The notes beneath the pieces were generated by a model. That model was not told the origin of the DNA, ran no database searches, and worked only from the letters and a program-made list of their open reading frames with translations. Made by a program: the position numbers and the translations under genes. 64,000 nt of DNA from Rotaria socialis (taxonomy: Eukaryota; Rotifera; Eurotatoria; Philodinida; Philodinidae): positions 64,637 through 128,636 of the forward strand of contig CAJNYU010001726.1 in assembly GCA_905331475.1 (NCBI GenBank), given 5' to 3'. Positions 1 to 12,700 of the stretch are shown here, in pieces. Within the stretch, counting starts at the first letter, position 1. Each line of letters opens with the position of its first letter.

Positions 1-453
1 AAATCATATAAGAACTCATAGAAATAATTAGATAGTTCAACATGACTGATAAATAATGATACGTTTTTTTGTTTTCTTTAGTTTTTTACCAGTATTATTT
101 GATAACGGAACTTTTGTTGTTGACGATGATATAGTTTTCTTTTGGGCTGAAACCAATGGCATTGATGATGATGATGATGGACGTGGTGGAGGAGGGGGAG
201 GAGAATGTGTTGATGCAGAACTTTTCCTCTGCTGTTGAATTTGAGATAATTTTTGAGGCTTTTTCGACATCCATTGTTCAATTGTGTTTGAATTAACATT
301 TTGTTGAATATATGAATCAAGAAATTCTGGATGATCTCCGAGAAAATGTTTTACTGTATCAGCTGTAACCAAAGGCAGTGATGATTCGGAATTGGCTACA
401 AAAAAAGGCAACGAAAAATATTACTCTGACAATTAGACTCACATTCTATGCAG

Positions 454-485
<32 letters not shown>

Positions 486-3400
486 CACGTGTTTAATAGT
501 GAATGTCTTTATCAAAATTATTAGCATTAAATATTCTTTTAATTTTTAATTTTTAATTTCAAATGTTACTTTTGTATTGTATTGTTAAGTTATTTTTTTT
601 TGTCATTTTCATATTTTGCTCTGTGTTTGATTCATGTCGCATCACATTACAAAAAGCTTTTTCTTTTTTTTCTTAGCACTCGATTTCTTCTTTTCTCAGT
701 TTTTTTTTAGTCCACACTCAGCAATATGAGAAGCATTGCTTGTTACTTCCTGTATGCTTACGAATAGCTAACCATCATTGTATATGAGGTAGCAATAACG
801 ATGACTTTCTTTTGTCTTACTCTATGTGACTATGTAAAAAAACGAGAAGCGGAGAAAGAAAGCAACAAAATGCACATGCATGCGTGCGCATCGGTTAAAG
901 GCACGCATATAGTCACATGCAATACCTTCTCACTACTTCAAGCTTGATGTTGAGAGACACACATGCGCACAAATTTTGATGTTCTCATACTTGTAAGCAT
1001 ACGCATGTGTGCACTTGCTCACGCATACATTCAGCAATGTCAAAGAATACTAATAAGTAATTGTCAATTTAAACACGCGCTTAACTATTATGGATTACCT
1101 TAAAGCTATGACGTGAAGAAAGCAATCGCAGAGTACGAAAATACAAGAGAGAGAGAGAGAGAGAGAGACCATAAAACGTACCGCCATGTTTGGCAGATGA
1201 ACGATAACGAGTGCTCTTTTTTGTTGAACCTTTGTTGTTGTTGTTGTTGTTGCTACTGCTGCTGTTGTTGTTCGCGAGAGTCTGATGATCTGATGAGGAA
1301 CGAACTGAAGTACAACATTTGATAAAATTCATAATGATCGTTGTCGCAAACGTCGTCGACGTCGACGAATATCACGAGAAAGAGATGATGATAATGATAA
1401 TGATAATGATAATGACAATGATGGAAAACAAGGTTCGACGACGTCGTGGCGGTGAATAGCGACATATATCATCATCGACAAAACCCTTCGTCGTGTAATA
1501 ACAACAAAAACATGCGACGACCACCACCAACGATAATAACGACCAAAATAAATGTGTGCAACGATGGCGTACGAGCGTTTGAAACAGCACTGCTGCTGAT
1601 GAAAGGAAAAGAAATAGAAGAACGAGCGTCTTTATTTGAAGGCGCAAGAAACTAGTAAAGAATTGTATGTAGGCAATCGAAAGTGCGGACGAGGCGCGTG
1701 GACGCTTTGTTGCGCCTATAAACCAATACCACTAGAACGAGTTAGAGCAGTAGTCGCCGACGTACTCTCAGGGTAACTAGCCCGAAGATGAATAACCGAA
1801 GCGGAGAAAGAAGGAAGGAGAGAAGAAGTAACACTACTAACATAACAACCCCCTAGTTTCCGTTCTCCTCTGTCTCTGTTGCTGTCTCTGTTTCTATCTC
1901 TCTCTTCTATTTGGTGCTTGGGCCATTCGTAGAAAAGAATAAGAAGAGAAACAGAACAAGAAGAAGCAGAAGAAGAAAAGGAAAAAGTAGAAGAAGAAAA
2001 AGAAGAAGAGCTTACATCGTGCTTTTACTTCATACTATTGCTTGATGCGACCAAGCAGAAGGAGCTTTACAAATTATGATCGAGGATGAACGCAATAATA
2101 ATACAACGATGACGGCTACAAAGCTTTTTGCGAAAGAAAATGTCGATTACCGACATTGAGTAATGAGAAAATACTCTTTATATTCTATTTTTTTATCTCT
2201 TCCTTTTATCATCTTTACATTTCATATTAGATCGATAAAAAGCAAATGTTCGATAACAACAAGGTGTCATTAGTCTAATCAGATAGAAATTTTTGCATTC
2301 CAACATATTCTAATAGACAAATCCAAGCAAGACAAGAAGATTTAACTAGATAGAGAATGACAACAATAATAATAAGAATCTTGATGACAAAAAACAACCT
2401 GAGTTTGTATAGTCATAGACAATGACATAGGGCAAATGAGAAAAGAAAAAAATCCTGATTGGTACTGTAGCAACTAATTTAAATTATGGAAAGACAAAAA
2501 TCTATAGATTCATTATTTTCAAGTATCCTTTTCCTTTTCAATAGTTATATTATATATATATATATATAAAGCAAAAACTCTCTATGACATGCAAAAGTAA
2601 TTTGTTATGCGACAAATATCAATTGTGCGCGTATAATGTAGATGGGAAGCAAGAACTCTGGAGGGATGAGAAGAAAAGATAATTGCCCTATTAAGTTTAT
2701 TCGTCATGAAACTCCATTTCAGTTTCTGTTGTTTTTCTTCTTCTTGTTTTTCTATTTTTCTGTTAGAGACTACCTCTTGCATTCTCAATTCTATAGGCTT
2801 TTAGAATCTATAAAGAAGAGTTTTTTTGAATAATCAAATTAAACCCGAGAAGAAAAAATAGAAATAGAAAAGAAAATTGACCCAAACAAATGAAGATAAT
2901 TATAGAACGATAGACTCGCCAAATCAAAAATCTATTCTATCACCAATAACTTAGTGAGCTTCATTCATTTTCTGAACATCAATCGACGATGAGAATTTCT
3001 GTTGTTTATAATCGAATTACGTATTGAGTTGTATGTGACAACGCAATAGCGACTAACAGTCGACCTCTATTTCAATTTCAATGATAAAAGAAGACGAGAA
3101 CACTTCAGAAACAAATAGAAAGACGAAGAAAAATTTGTTGTCTACTTAAGAAATATATCCGACGTTGAAATGTTTGACTTTATATCTTTATTTAATACGT
3201 TATGCTATGGTTTATGCATAAATTTTCGTTTAAGAGCACCCCTAGATATGCATATGAAGTAACAAATCAAGCAGTTGTTGACGAAGAAAATAACATTTTT
3301 AAATTCGAACGATTTTAGACATATGATACTTGAAATCATTTAATCGAAATCCGTTGATAAAACAACTTAACATACTGATGCTTTCTTTCTCGCTCTCTCT

Positions 3401-5992
3401 CTCTCTCTCTCTCATACATAAATAAATCTTTTAATGAAGGATAAAAGGCTTCCATCTTGACCTTCACCTAGCCGATTCGAACATAAAAACAACACTTGTG
3501 TATAGTCGTTCATTTAAACGTCAAATAAATAAATATTACGATGATGAATGATTCGACGTGTAATCGTAAAAAAAAAGAAACGAAATGTCATTTTGAATGG
3601 CAGATATATACAATGAATTGCATTCACTTGTCTACACAATAGATTAAAAATGATTTCGTTATATGACTCTGAAAAACGCCTAGTAACATACAACGAGTAA
3701 AATCATGAAGCCTTTCGTATTATGTTGACGATTAACAATCCAAAGAATATTTCTATTTCATACACAGTTTAACGAAAAGGATTGATAGACACCTGTATTT
3801 CGTATATGACGCTTTACGCATATTTCAAAAGACAACATGTAATTTCTACTGAAGCATTACAATTTCGATAAAAAATAAATACATATCAACAATATTAAGG
3901 CTTTTTTCCTAATTTATAAAATATCTTTTTTGCTTCTTTTTAATGTTTTACATTTAATACTAATCGCATGCACAATTGTTATCATAAGAGACAAATCTAG
4001 AAATGATTTCTTCATAGTTTCTAGTTCTAAGTTTTCTTAGAGGCGACAAACATGATTAACTAAAAGAAAACAGGAAAAAAAGAAAGAACACAAAATGTGA
4101 AAAAAGACCAACCAACCGTAGGTATACATGCATGTTGAGATAAACATACATTTATAAGAACGTCAGAGACGACATTGTAGCTAAGAGACACACGTATATC
4201 CGTCTCATTTTTATATTTAAAGATGTGAAATGAATGTCATATGAAAATGAAGTAAACAGATGGAGCCACATCGTTATAAATCTTTACTCATCACTCAAAG
4301 GATTGTCATCTGACAGACCTTTTTAAGCATAAATTAAATATAAGAGATTTATTGATCCGTAAGATAATTTGTATAGATGTTTTTCATTGGCAAATTCACT
4401 TACCCAATTTAATACGCTTGACTGGTGGTGATGAGTAATGATCATTATTATCATCATCATTCTTTTCTATCTTATAATTCAAATAATTATCATCATCGTC
4501 ATCATCAAACCTTTTGGCCACCAGCCACCAGCACGATCCAAATCGATGGGGCACCGTCTTCGGTCTATATTATATATTTTAGTTGTGATTATGATGATGA
4601 TTATTAGTATTAGTATTGTTACTATTGCTACCTTCGCTTTAATTAATTTGTTTGAATAAATAAAATAATGTAACTGATCGGATTTAATGTGTGCGTTGGT
4701 CTTCGTATAGCTGCCGCCAAGGAGAGCACTCTTTCATATAGAATGCGTACGGTAAAATGTGTGCATTCTATCGTTCTTTGCTTCTCCTTTTCGTCATCGA
4801 CGTCATCGTTCTCTTGTTTTTATCGTAATTATTGAGGATGGATGTGAAAAGAGAACGGAGAATCGCATAAGCGAATGCAAAAGACAGAAGGAGAAGATAA
4901 ACTAAGTGGGCGCAACAGATATACCAGTCATATATCCAGATCCGAGTCAATGATTACTACTTCGTCTCAATAACGAGAAATATATGAGAAAATAAGAAAC
5001 CATGCATACAATGACATAATGTACTAGGTTGAAAAACAAGCTGGCATACAGCGATCCAGAAGAACAAATGTATGAAAGAACAACCCTCGTTCACCATGTA
5101 CTAAGTGGGCTTTATGCTTTACATTTTGAATGGCATCATAGTCATAATAGTTGTCGCATTGGCATTTTCGGTCTAGATAATAACGATAGTAATGATACCA
5201 GTCTATTTGCCAACGACCTTTATATGAGTATGCAAATTCATTTTGTTATCTATTATTCTGACAAAAATTTATCGAAAAGATCTATTATCAATGATTAGAT
5301 ATTAATGAAAAAAGACATTTAATGCATACTAATGCTTATATTGAATCCTGTACATTACCAAATGTAAAGTGATATCGATATGGCAAATCTATTTGGATAT
5401 ACTTCAAAACGACAAGGATCAAACAGATTGCTTCACTTATAGTCTATAGTTTCCATGAGAAATGAAATGTCATAATATAAAATCATAACAAGACAGATTT
5501 TCATTGATCATCTGATTTCTTTTTCTTCTTCTTATATTATACGTTAATGCATGTATATAAAAGCATATTTAAGTAAGAGAAAGGAAAAAAGTATCCATTG
5601 AAAATTCTTGCAAAATAATCATTTTTATATTAAAATGAAGAAAAGAAACAATACTTAATACACATGTGTTTGACCTTTTACCCAACATCATATACTTTCT
5701 TTTTACTCTATGTAAACTTTAAAATAACATAAAATTACGAAAAACATATTTTTCTCTCGAGAGATCATTTAGTTTTCATCGTGTCTATTTACAATTGAAT
5801 ATCACATAACAAAAGAATTTCCTATTGTTGATATTAGTTAATTATAATTAAAATAGAATTGTCATCACACACGCAAACACACCTACCATTTTGATTACTA
5901 TTTGTCCATGATAGAAGAGTTTGACGTGGTGGAACTACAGGAGGTAATGGTGTTTTTCGATGTCTCGATAAGACTTGTGCAGGATTTGACAT
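1..5992 (-). CDS. Probable dual-GAF cyclic-nucleotide phosphodiesterase (PDE11/PDE5-like), N-terminal part only
   Basis: Partial gene whose GAF and catalytic domains would lie beyond the left edge. Exon 1 (5887-5992) starts at an ATG and encodes a 35-residue proline-rich start (MSNPAQVLSRHRK...). It ends in phase 1 at a GTAGGT donor. Exon 2 begins at 395 after a TTTTTTTGTAG acceptor in the matching phase and runs leftwards to about 90, where a GTAAAA donor is possible. The exon 2 start encodes HFLGDHPEFLDSYIQQNV followed by IEQWM. This resembles the short helical segment at the N-terminus of PDE11 and PDE5 (pattern FLxxHPExxxxY...VExWL). A basic, Ser/Pro-rich linker with six prolines follows, as expected before the first GAF domain. 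Such enzymes hydrolyse cGMP/cAMP in the cytosol. The family call rests on about 35 residues. The frame reaches 395 without an ATG, so splicing from exon 1 is required. Confidence 0.5.
454..485. repeat. (AT)n microsatellite
   Basis: Alternating AT run just upstream of the exon 2 acceptor of the phosphodiesterase-like gene. Confidence 0.95.
1146..1272. repeat. (GA)n and (TTG/TGC)n microsatellites
   Basis: GA run at 1146-1168 and imperfect TTG/TGC run at 1232-1272, 60 bp apart. The latter gives Cys/Leu runs on one strand and Asn/Ser runs on the other, which accounts for the artefactual open frames here. Confidence 0.9.
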
Positions 5993-6340
5993 TGTATCCT
6001 TTTCAACTCACAACTGTATAAGATTCATCACTTTTTTTTCTCTCTGAGCTTAGTTTCTTACATACATCATACATGCATACACATTTTTTTCTCCCGCTAC
6101 CTCTCTCTCTCTCTTCTCTTTTGCTGTTGTCAACACTCACTTGAAAGCACTAAACTTTACTTTTTTTTTCAACATCATATACATATAGATGGGATTGCTA
6201 CGCCCGTTCGCCTGCTGGCTGCAATGGTTGTCGGTAAACACTGGCATCAATATGAAACTCTTTACTTTACAATTTTTTCCTTCTTTTTTTACTCTTCTCT
6301 ACCATTTCTTCATCAACATTATGAAGCATTTTTTATTTCG

Positions 6341-6366
6341 TTTTGGCGGGGGGGGGGGCCGGCGGG

Positions 6367-6452
<86 letters not shown>

Positions 6453-6462
6453 NNNNNNNNNN
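6341..6462. repeat. Poly-G tract abutting a 10-N assembly gap
   Basis: Almost uninterrupted G from about 6345 to 6452 (only a short CCGGCGGGC break near 6359), followed by N at 6453-6462. A pure G tract of about 90 bases ending at a gap is more likely a sequencing or gap-filling artefact than real length, though a genuine G-rich tract probably seeded it. Confidence 0.9.
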
Positions 6463-6604
6463 CCTTGTATGATAGATGTATTCGATGCGAACGTTTAGAT
6501 GACTATATAAATTTTGAAGCGAAAAAAAAACAGCAAATGAAAATGATTTTTTTTCTTGTTTATTTTTATACTTCTCTTCAAGTGTTTTAAATAATATTTA
6601 GTCA

Positions 6605-7120
6605 TTATTTTTTGCGTTCACTTCGAAGACGAGCCAGTTGAGGAATAATGAACTGTTTTTCATGTGACTTCGTTTCGTCAAATTGGCCATAATCATTTTT
6701 TTCAACATTTTCCATAAGGTTCTATGAAAACAAAACAAAAAAGAAAAAAATACAAAAGTAAAATCTACAGATAAATAAATAACAATGAACTCTTACCTCG
6801 GGATGAACTGGCACCAGATAAGGATGGCGAAGCAAAAAATTTCGACGAAAACGCCATTCAGTTACAGCCCGTTCGTTTCGATCTTCGCCAATTGAAGGAC
6901 GATAGCTGATTTTGTATGACGTCTAAAAATGAAAGTAAACATTCATCATACAATCTATCATGAATCAAATAAAAATTCTTTATGAAAACTATTATGCGCT
7001 AAAGAAACAACTCGAAATAGAAAAATGTTTACTTACTACAGCAATAATGCAACAAATAATGCATAAAAGTCGAAATGTAAACGTAAAGACGAACATAGAT
7101 GAAGAACCCGATGCTTGCAT
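6605..7120 (-). CDS. Unrecognised small secreted or single-pass membrane protein, 108 aa, three exons
   Basis: Exon 1 is 7037-7120, exon 2 6797-6922 and exon 3 6605-6721; all three lie in phase 0. Donors are GTAAGT (7036-7031) and GTAAGA (6796-6791); acceptors are TTTTTAG and CATAG. Lengths of 84, 126 and 117 nt give 108 residues plus TAA. Residues about 9-28 are hydrophobic (MFVFTFTFRLLCIICCIIAV), a signal peptide or N-terminal anchor. The rest (about 80 residues) is polar, has no cysteine, and contains RFRR, a HPYLVPVHPE segment and a basic C-terminus RLRSERKK. I recognise no family. A peptide precursor or a small mitochondrial or ER membrane subunit are both possible. A splice-acceptor-like TTATTATTAG lies one base before the ATG. 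The neighbour TPPP is divergently transcribed 1.7 kb away. Confidence 0.65.
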
Positions 7121-8794
7121 ACTAATAATAAATGATAAGATAGAATAGAAATATTTTTGATCAGACGAACTAACTTGTGTCTTCTGCGTGAAATATACTT
7201 AAGTAATGAAAGAAGAATCGATGTATTACTCGATTGGACCTGGCAAATACTAAAATATTCATAATCGTAAGAAAAAGTTATGGTTCGATTTCTCGACGGA
7301 ATTGAATCTTGTGATGGTCTGCACAGTTTGTTGTACATTTATTTTGATAGAATAACAATGATAATAATAATGCAAAAGCGAAGAGTTAAAGATTTAATAT
7401 ACTTTTTTTATCTACATAAACAAATAATTAATGATAACTAATAAAATATGATAATCATTTGTTCTTGTTATTCCCATTTTATCTATATAGTAAAACGATT
7501 ACAATATTGCTTTTACTTTTATTTTCCCTTTAGGTATTGCATATATTTGTGATGAAAATAGCCATAAATAAACATGCTAAGAAAATGCTAGATATTTCTC
7601 ACTATTATAAATAAAACTAAAAATTTCATCGAATGTTTTCGTTTACAAAGTATATGATAAATATGAACTATTATTTTGGTTCTATAAGATTTTAACATGG
7701 TGAATATTCATGCAGTATTGTATGATGAATAAAAATTCATTCGTAATAGAATACAATTCGATGAGAATTCTTTTCAAGTATATAACAGCGTCATTTTAAT
7801 TTATATTCGCTGTTCTTATTTCGTTTCTTTCTTCGACTAGCTGACTTCAAATAAAATTCACACGAACCAATTGAGTTAAAAGCTTTCTTTTTTGTATCTT
7901 GCGTGTATTTTCCTAAAGGCATAAAATATTATATTTATTATAGTCAACAAATGTCAACTTATATTTTTATGATGTGTTTTTCTAACACATAAGTTTTTAT
8001 TAAGGTTTCATTTTACATTTTCCTTTAATATAATGCTTTTCATAGATGCGATCTAAATGCGTAGTTCTTGTAGATGTATGCTAATGAAAATAATAATAAT
8101 TATCAGTTTCATTATTATTATTATTATTATTATTATGATTATATCCGGTGATAGCTTCAAAGGCTTGATCGAATTATGTTCGTTTGTAATTTCATATCTC
8201 ATTATTTCCATTAGTTAGCATCATTTTTATATCGATTAGCAATCGATTTTAATCATTACATGAATTAGAATTCATTGAAATGTCCTCTTATATAACATGA
8301 CTAAAGCAGTTGGTTCTATCTCTAGCACAATAAAAATGATCTTATCACTATATGAACTTTGCATGTCATGATCATTTGTCAAAATGTGTGAGCTTAACAT
8401 GTTAGTCGTAGAACGGAAGCTATATATCTTTTTTTTTTCTCTTTTTTCTAGTCTCTCCTCTGCGTTGCCTGATGCATAGCTGCATGACGACTCGGAGCGC
8501 GAATAAAACAAAAAAAGACAATAACAGATAAGAATCTATGGCAGAAACGACAAAGAGGGGGGGAAAAAAGAAGAGAAAAAAATATATAAAATATGCATCA
8601 ACGAACCATTGCCTAGGACAGTAGCGACGAGTATTTTTTCTGGAACGCAAGAACGAAAAAAATTGCGAGAGAAAGCCTTATTCTAATTACATAGAAAGGA
8701 ACGACAGTTCTAGACATATTCTTCATACTACTTTCTTTACTCACACACACACACACATTTCTAACCGCATTGCCAAACCTAACTATATACTACA
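7121..8794. other. Intergenic, between two divergent genes
   Basis: Upstream region of both the small secreted protein (minus) and TPPP (plus). It holds an ATT run (8111-8136), an AC run just before TPPP (about 8741-8757) and AT-rich unique sequence. I see no gene and no clear core promoter motif. Confidence 0.6.
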
Positions 8795-9480
8795 ATGGCA
8801 GCTAAATCTTCTTCTTCTTCTTCGTCTGTGTCATCCGGCTTACGCCAAGCCTTTGATAAATATTCTAAATTTGGCAAAACTCAGGCACAGTTAGCTGATC
8901 ATAATGAACTTCGAATAGGTTCAGGCGGAATACAGAAAATGATGAAAGATTGCTCATTACTAAATTCCAAATATACATCCCAATTATTGGATAATGATAT
9001 TGCACGTGTACTTGGAAAATTAACAACAGGAGCAGCCGAAGCTGGCGTTACTCATTATCCAAAAGGAACGTAAGTAACAATGCACATAATGAATTTTACC
9101 TAATATTCGTTGTTTATTTAGGAAAACATTTGAAATTAAAGGTTTTAAATTGTTAATTGATCGTATTGCGGAATCAAAAGGTGTTGGTCATGATGAAATT
9201 TTGTCTAAAATCAACCAAAACGAAGGTCCTAGTCTTACAAATGTAACTGAAACTGCCAATAAAGATATTACACATCGAATGACAGATACATCACAATATA
9301 CGTAATTATATGATTATTGTGTCACAATTTTATTTTTATTTTTATGATTATACATTTGTTTCTAGAGGCACCCATAAGGAGCGTTTCGACGAAGAAGGCC
9401 ATGGTAAAGGAAAAGAAGGTCGCGCTGATGAAGTTAATACTACAGGTTATGTACATGGTTTTAAAGGTGGTAATCAATAA
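8795..9480 (+). CDS. TPPP: Tubulin polymerization-promoting protein (TPPP/p25-alpha)
   Basis: Binds and bundles microtubules and slows their turnover; in other animals it is found in cilia and elongated cells. Exons are 8795-9069, 9122-9301 and 9366-9480 with GTAAGT and GTAATT donors; their lengths of 275, 180 and 115 nt give 189 residues, close to vertebrate TPPP3 (176) and TPPP (219). After a serine-rich start comes the p25-alpha domain (LRQAFDKYSKFGK near residue 15). The C-terminal signature is clear: HRMTDTSQYTGTHKERFDEE followed by GKGKEGR and GYVHGFKGG, matching the family's RLTDTxxFTGxHKxRFD and GYVxGYK motifs. The last two exons meet inside this signature, which confirms the splice. 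The ATG at 8795 is the first in frame. A likely AATAAA polyadenylation signal sits at 9712. The gene is tail-to-tail with the TRPV gene. Confidence 0.93.
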
Positions 9481-9711
9481 CAGACGAACTATGTTACATC
9501 GGACTTTTTAGATATATGATTTTTAATATTGAAACAAAAAGTATTTAACAATCTATTTGTAATAATTTAGTCGCTTTTCATTTTTTTTTTGCAATTGTTA
9601 AGATCGACTAATGTAAACAAAACTCTTTATTTCTTATATATGCTTTATTATTTTCTAAACGTGATCGTTTTTTGTTCTTTGCTCTTTGTTCTATTAAAAG
9701 AAATATGTGCA

Positions 9712-9717
9712 AATAAA
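9712..9717 (+). terminator. Putative polyadenylation signal AATAAA of TPPP
   Basis: Canonical hexamer about 230 bases after the TPPP stop codon and about 50 bases before the stop of the opposing TRPV gene, so the two 3' ends probably overlap or nearly touch. Confidence 0.5.
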
Positions 9718-9767
9718 ACGAAACTTAAAGAAATAAGATGTAACTTTAGAAAAACCGACAAAACCAA

Positions 9768-12700
9768 CTAACAAATAGTTGTTTCACTTATTTTTGATTT
9801 AATACTTGTACTCGATGTACCACGTGGAATGAATTTCTTTGCTTTGATCTTTTTGGTATCTTCTCCGTGACTATTATCAACATCCGAAAGTAAGTCTCGA
9901 TAACCATCAGCATCAACAGGTACCATAGAAGGTCTTCGAGTGGGTTGCTGATGCCAAACATTTGATGCTTTTGCTAGTGATTGCATATGACGAAATACTT
10001 CTAAGTCTTCATAATCAATAAATGACGGTCGAGAACGAAGTTCAGATAATTCTGAACGACGTACCGGTTTCCTATCGCCAGTTAATTGTTGTGGTATTGA
10101 TGATGGAATTGGAAATTCACTAGTTACAAACTGCGGTGGTGGAGGTGAAGGTGGACGTGATACCAACGAATTTAAATCTGCTGTATTTTGTGTTGAACCT
10201 AAATTTAGATTTGGATTTGATAATGTTAATCCTTTGGGTCCAGATAAATCCATATCACGTTCCCATGTAAGGGTGTCAATCATATTGTCGAATGGTGCTC
10301 TTGTTTGAAAAATAACAGATTCATGTGATAACCGACGAAGTTGAAGGTGTTCGGCTGTTGTATTTTGTTTTTTAAGTAAATATAGAACAATTTTTCCAAT
10401 TCGCTAAAATTAAGAACAATGTAACGTAAATAGACTTTTTGTAAATAGGCTGTAAAAACAGACGTCATTAAAATAATATCATAGATATCGTTTGATAAAT
10501 AAGATTTCTTCTTTTTTATGGTTTTATTTTTTAACCTTGAACGTCTCTTCTTATCATTTTCTTTTTTCTTTTTGACAAGATTTACCTTCCAATTGCCAAT
10601 AGCTCCTTTTCTTTGGGCTGCTTTACTTTTTGTTGCTCGTTTTATAACCATTAGATCACGCTTATCATCAGATCCAATGGCGTATACACCTTGATAGTCA
10701 AATCGTTGTGTTGCAGAGCAAGATCTTTCGATTGTTAATACAAGTTGAGCCCACTTACAAAGGAAAAAGATGCTCATAAATATTTAAAACAAAACTATTT
10801 CATTCTTTTCCAACCTGCCGGATGCGTTCTTTTTCACTAATTGCGATAACACGTTGGTATGTATTACCCATGGAAGCGATCAACATGTTCAATAAAAGTA
10901 TAGGTGTTAATATCATGAAAACAATAAATAAAATTTTAACTAAATATGAATAATGTGTTAGATCAAAACGAGAAAACTAAACATAGGAAAATTGTCAGAA
11001 AAAGAATTAATCAATAAATTAAATGATTTAACATACATCGAATTCTCCCATTGTAAAATGGACCATAGTCATCCAAGCTTCGAAATTTTTAAATGAACAC
11101 ATGTTATCATTTGCACATGTCTCATTTAATACTACACGTTCACAATTGCCGCCTTCAGTTGTATCTCGAAATAATAAATAAAAAACTGAAAACAAGAAGA
11201 ACAAACGCTACTGCAAAATTCAATTCCTTAAAACCTTTCTACCTTGACCAAAAGCCGTGATAACAATTATGTAAATGACACCAAATGTCGCTATATCTCC
11301 TGTAATCATCTCAAATATCATAACGATAAATGCACCTGTTAACTCATAGATTCTTCCGAAAAACAGAAAAAATAAAAATGTTCCAGGTATTGCAAGCGAT
11401 ACTAAACCATCTTCAATGTAACCAAACGTTATGTTATTTGTCAGAAAATACAATACACGACACGGTGCTGCTAGTATTATTAGTATACATGAACATTGAT
11501 AGAGAAATTTTTCTGGATAACTTTTCTTGAAAGATAAAAGATTTTAGAAATTAAAAAAAATATTTCTTTAAAATTTTCTCTATTTACTAAATTTTGTAAA
11601 TAATAAGCAAAACCTTGTAAATAAATTTCTTTTGCTTGCAATGCGAATATGCTAACTATACAACCGCTTAAGACGCATGCTTCAGCAATATGACATATAA
11701 TTCGTTTTGCTAACGGTTGATCACCTTTTGGATTACGTAAAAATACTGCAGTTGTTAACGATAATAGATGTAAACAAAGTAAAACTAATTGTCGAACAAA
11801 TGTAACCTTGAATTTTGAAAGAAATAAAACATAAAATTATTAATTATTAAAATAGCTTACTCGAGCAAATGAAGACCACTTATCATTTAATAAACGTTCT
11901 ATGACCATATTATCAAGCATGTCTAAATGATCTTCAGTTTTACCACTAACAATTGACATTAATGAAGAATTCCAATCTTTAATGTTGCAAAAGCAAAAGA
12001 AGTAGCAAATTAATAGTAAAGACAAACAGCAAACGAACCTATCTGACCACCATCAGTTATTGTATCAATACCACGAAGGGGATATGTGCAACATTTTATA
12101 TTAGAATAACGCCAAATTTCCTAAAGGAATTCGCATGTAAAATACTTATAATTATTGTTTAGAAGACAATGCAATAATAGTAGATGCTGATGGACTAAAA
12201 AAAGTGACTTGATTAATTGGTCTTTCCAAAATTTTCTCCTGTGCTGCAGATGCAAAGAAAAATCGCAATTAATAATCTGAGTAGTGACTGTTATTTCTAA
12301 CACGAATGTTTAAAGTTAAGAAAAAGATGACTACTAATTTTCCGAGAAAAAATCTCAAAATTTTCAATGCATACTTTTGTTTGATTCACCTAGTAGGTTT
12401 AGTTTCAGTTCGGCTTACATGAATCCTGGATGGATTATGTTCTATTGGGATTACACTTCTATTCTAATATTGTTCAATCGTTTTACAGTCCCATCACTGT
12501 CCTGACTAGATGCACTACTATCAACTAGAATGATGAAGCCAATTATTTTCTAGCAAATGAAATAGTTTCCAGCTATTTATGACCTATATTAGTAAAAATG
12601 CATCTGTCATAAAAAAAAGTCACACAAGTAGTTCTTTTTCCTCTTATGCCATCGACAGACTCGATTGAGGGTGTCTTCAGTGTAGTAAATGTAATTTAGT

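Larger units (their letters stand above)
396..5886 (-). other. 5.5 kb first intron of the phosphodiesterase-like gene
   Basis: About one hundred times longer than the typical intron here. It holds many simple repeats: AT at 454-485, GA at 1146-1168, TTG/TGC at 1232-1272, GAT/AAT at 1384-1420, CT at 3390-3412, and a purine-rich stretch at 1930-2010. A locally GC-richer patch at about 1670-1790 contains a TATAAA at about 1717. Open frames in 1080-1660 are made of the repeats and I do not count them as genes. A lone open stretch with a good GTAAGT donor at about 4404-4586 (minus) is treated under findings. Confidence 0.6.

Noticed and set aside
1081..1655. Overlapping open frames on both strands rich in Cys, Asn, Ser or His
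   Set aside because: They are translations of GA, TTG/TGC and GAT/AAT simple repeats inside an intron; no splice context or motif.
5029..5298. 89-codon frame on the plus strand
   Set aside because: Lies in the phosphodiesterase intron, no recognisable motif and no splice partners.
6189..6590. 133-codon frame with a glycine run
   Set aside because: The glycines are the poly-G artefact and the frame crosses an N gap.
10280..10777. 165-codon minus frame overlapping the TRPV gene
   Set aside because: A read-through of TRPV exon 11 into its intron; the spliced model restores the channel sequence.
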